From positions 2,480,001-2,544,000 of the forward strand of contig NZ_CP116338.1 of assembly GCF_028198145.1 (NCBI RefSeq): a stretch of DNA of 64,000 nt. The letters run 5' to 3'. The translations under genes and the position numbers were made by a program. Below the pieces are notes generated by a model, which saw only the letters and a program-made list of their open reading frames with translations, did not search any database and had not been told where the DNA came from. This document shows, one piece after another, positions 63,203 through 64,000 of the stretch. The stretch is from Microbacterium sp. nov. GSS16 (lineage in GTDB: Bacteria; Actinomycetota; Actinomycetes; Actinomycetales; Microbacteriaceae). Each line of letters starts with the position of its first letter. The first letter of the stretch is position 1.

Positions 63203-64000
63203 GCTGCTCCAGAAGAGTGGGTCACGAGGTCTTCGCGGCGCACCGCGGGCGCGGATGCGGGACTCGAAGCGGGCTGAGGGGCGCGGGAGCGTGCCAGCCC
63301 GCGAACGAAGAGAGTGCCGACGACCGCCATGTACAGCGCCCACGCGATCACCTGCAGCCAGGTCATGCGCGGCATGAAGCCGATCGTCGCCTGAAGGACG
63401 GTCGCCCAGGCACCGCCTGGGGCGATCACGGCGGTGACGTCGAAGGCCCACCCGAAGGGGAAGCCTGCGAGGCCGGTGAGCACTGTTCCGGTCAGCGCAT
63501 CCGTGGGCGCGGCGGCGGTGAAGGGACCGCCGAGCACGCCGGCCTCCTGCAGATCCATCACGGCGTAGGCGAGCACACCCGCCGCGACGACGACGAGGAA
63601 GCCGCCCGTCCAGGCGAAGAACCGCCTGAGGTCGAGCTGCACGGCGCCGCGTGCGAGCAGCCAGCCGACGATCACGGCGAGAAGCAGACCGAGCAGCGCA
63701 CCGAGCAGCGACTGCGGCGCGTTGCCGAAGGACTGCACCATCGACCACAGCAGCAGCGTGGTCTCGATCCCCTCGCGGGCCACCGAGACGAATCCCACGG
63801 CGATCAGCGCCCACAGGCTCCCGTGCGCGAGAGCGCGATCCACACCGCCCTGCAGGTTCGATTTCATCGTGCGGCCGGCCTTCTGCATCCAGAAGATCAT
63901 CCAGGTGACCATGCCCACCGCCACCAGCGAGAGCGAGCCGCCGATGATCTCCTGGGCCTCGGTGGTGAGAGCGTACGCACCGAAGGTGAGGACGGCGCCG
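63199..64000 (-). CDS. efeU: FTR1-type iron permease EfeU, N-terminus outside window
   Basis: The last 267 residues are present; the start lies past the right edge. Visible are several helices and the second REGxE iron-permeation motif (VAREGIETTLLLW); the first motif would be upstream. Forms the ferric/ferrous channel of the EfeUOB system. The tail after the last helix is proline/alanine-rich and cytoplasmic. Confidence 0.92.
   Translation of the reverse strand, partial: GAVLTFGAYALTTEAQEIIGGSLSLVAVGMVTWMIFWMQKAGRTMKSNLQGGVDRALAHGSLWALIAVGFVSVAREGIETTLLLWSMVQSFGNAPQSLLGALLGLLLAVIVGWLLARGAVQLDLRRFFAWTGGFLVVVAAGVLAYAVMDLQEAGVLGGPFTAAAPTDALTGTVLTGLAGFPFGWAFDVTAVIAPGGAWATVLQATIGFMPRMTWLQVIAWALYMAVVGTLFVRGLARSRAPQPASSPASAPAVRREDLVTHSSGAA

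Overview
This 64 kb window is a high-GC actinobacterial chromosome segment. The gene content and order point to Microbacteriaceae, most likely Microbacterium or a close relative. The main reasons are the ftsK-pgsA-cinA-clgR-DUF3046-recA-recX-miaB-miaA-dapF block with hflX divergent nearby, the CE1758/CE1759-type flavin pair, a DUF5302 gene, GTG/TTG starts, and many start codons lying 6-7 nt after a TAnnnT hexamer, the signature of leaderless mRNAs. The genus is an inference from family knowledge; nothing was searched.

Layout. 1-20 kb, mostly minus strand, is amino-acid biosynthesis. It holds the branched-chain genes ilvD-ilvB-ilvN-ilvC, then serA, leuB and ilvE, with trehalose otsA-otsB just upstream of ilvD. 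A fumarylacetoacetate-hydrolase family gene, three transporters and a TetR regulator are interspersed. Between ilvE and the FAH gene lies a lone AbiEi-like/DUF559 nuclease gene with matching ~80 bp nested inverted repeats on both sides. 20-27 kb is accessory metabolism: thiolase plus CoA-transferase with a divergent IclR regulator, a MarR-MFS operon, a YbaK-like deacylase and a LOG-family protein. 28-32 kb carries tRNA-Lys(CTT), a phage-type small gene, hisN, a lipoprotein, a TetR gene preceded by a leaderless mini-ORF, the tmRNA gene and a SIMPL protein. 32-50 kb is the conserved core: hflX, dapF, miaA, miaB, recX, recA, clgR, cinA, pgsA, ftsK, RNase J, dapA, an SDR gene, folA and thyA. 50-57 kb holds a thioredoxin-like/DUF4395/OsmC redox trio, dapB, a histidine phosphatase, an aldo/keto-reductase homologue lacking all four catalytic residues, and pnp. 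57-64 kb holds DUF5302, the flavin reductase/monooxygenase pair, an acyltransferase and the efeUOB iron uptake operon, cut by the window end.

How the genes work together. IlvBN, IlvC, IlvD and IlvE complete valine/isoleucine synthesis and LeuB serves leucine. DapA, DapB and DapF serve lysine and peptidoglycan. ThyA regenerates dihydrofolate that FolA reduces. MiaA and MiaB modify A37 of tRNAs, RecA/RecX control recombination, and RNase J and PNPase turn over RNA.

The points most worth a second look are the repeat-bracketed nuclease gene (1693-2986), the 15-bp duplication that displaced the recX start (39264-39327), the catalytically dead AKR (53541-54575), two places where the upstream TAG stop codon is also the first half of the next gene's -10 hexamer (ilvD and dapF), the bidirectional hairpin containing both stop codons at 32308-32355, and the leaderless mini-ORF overlapping a TetR start at 30462-30482. 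Only one gene-free stretch exceeds 300 bases (57051-57366), and it holds the pnp leader.
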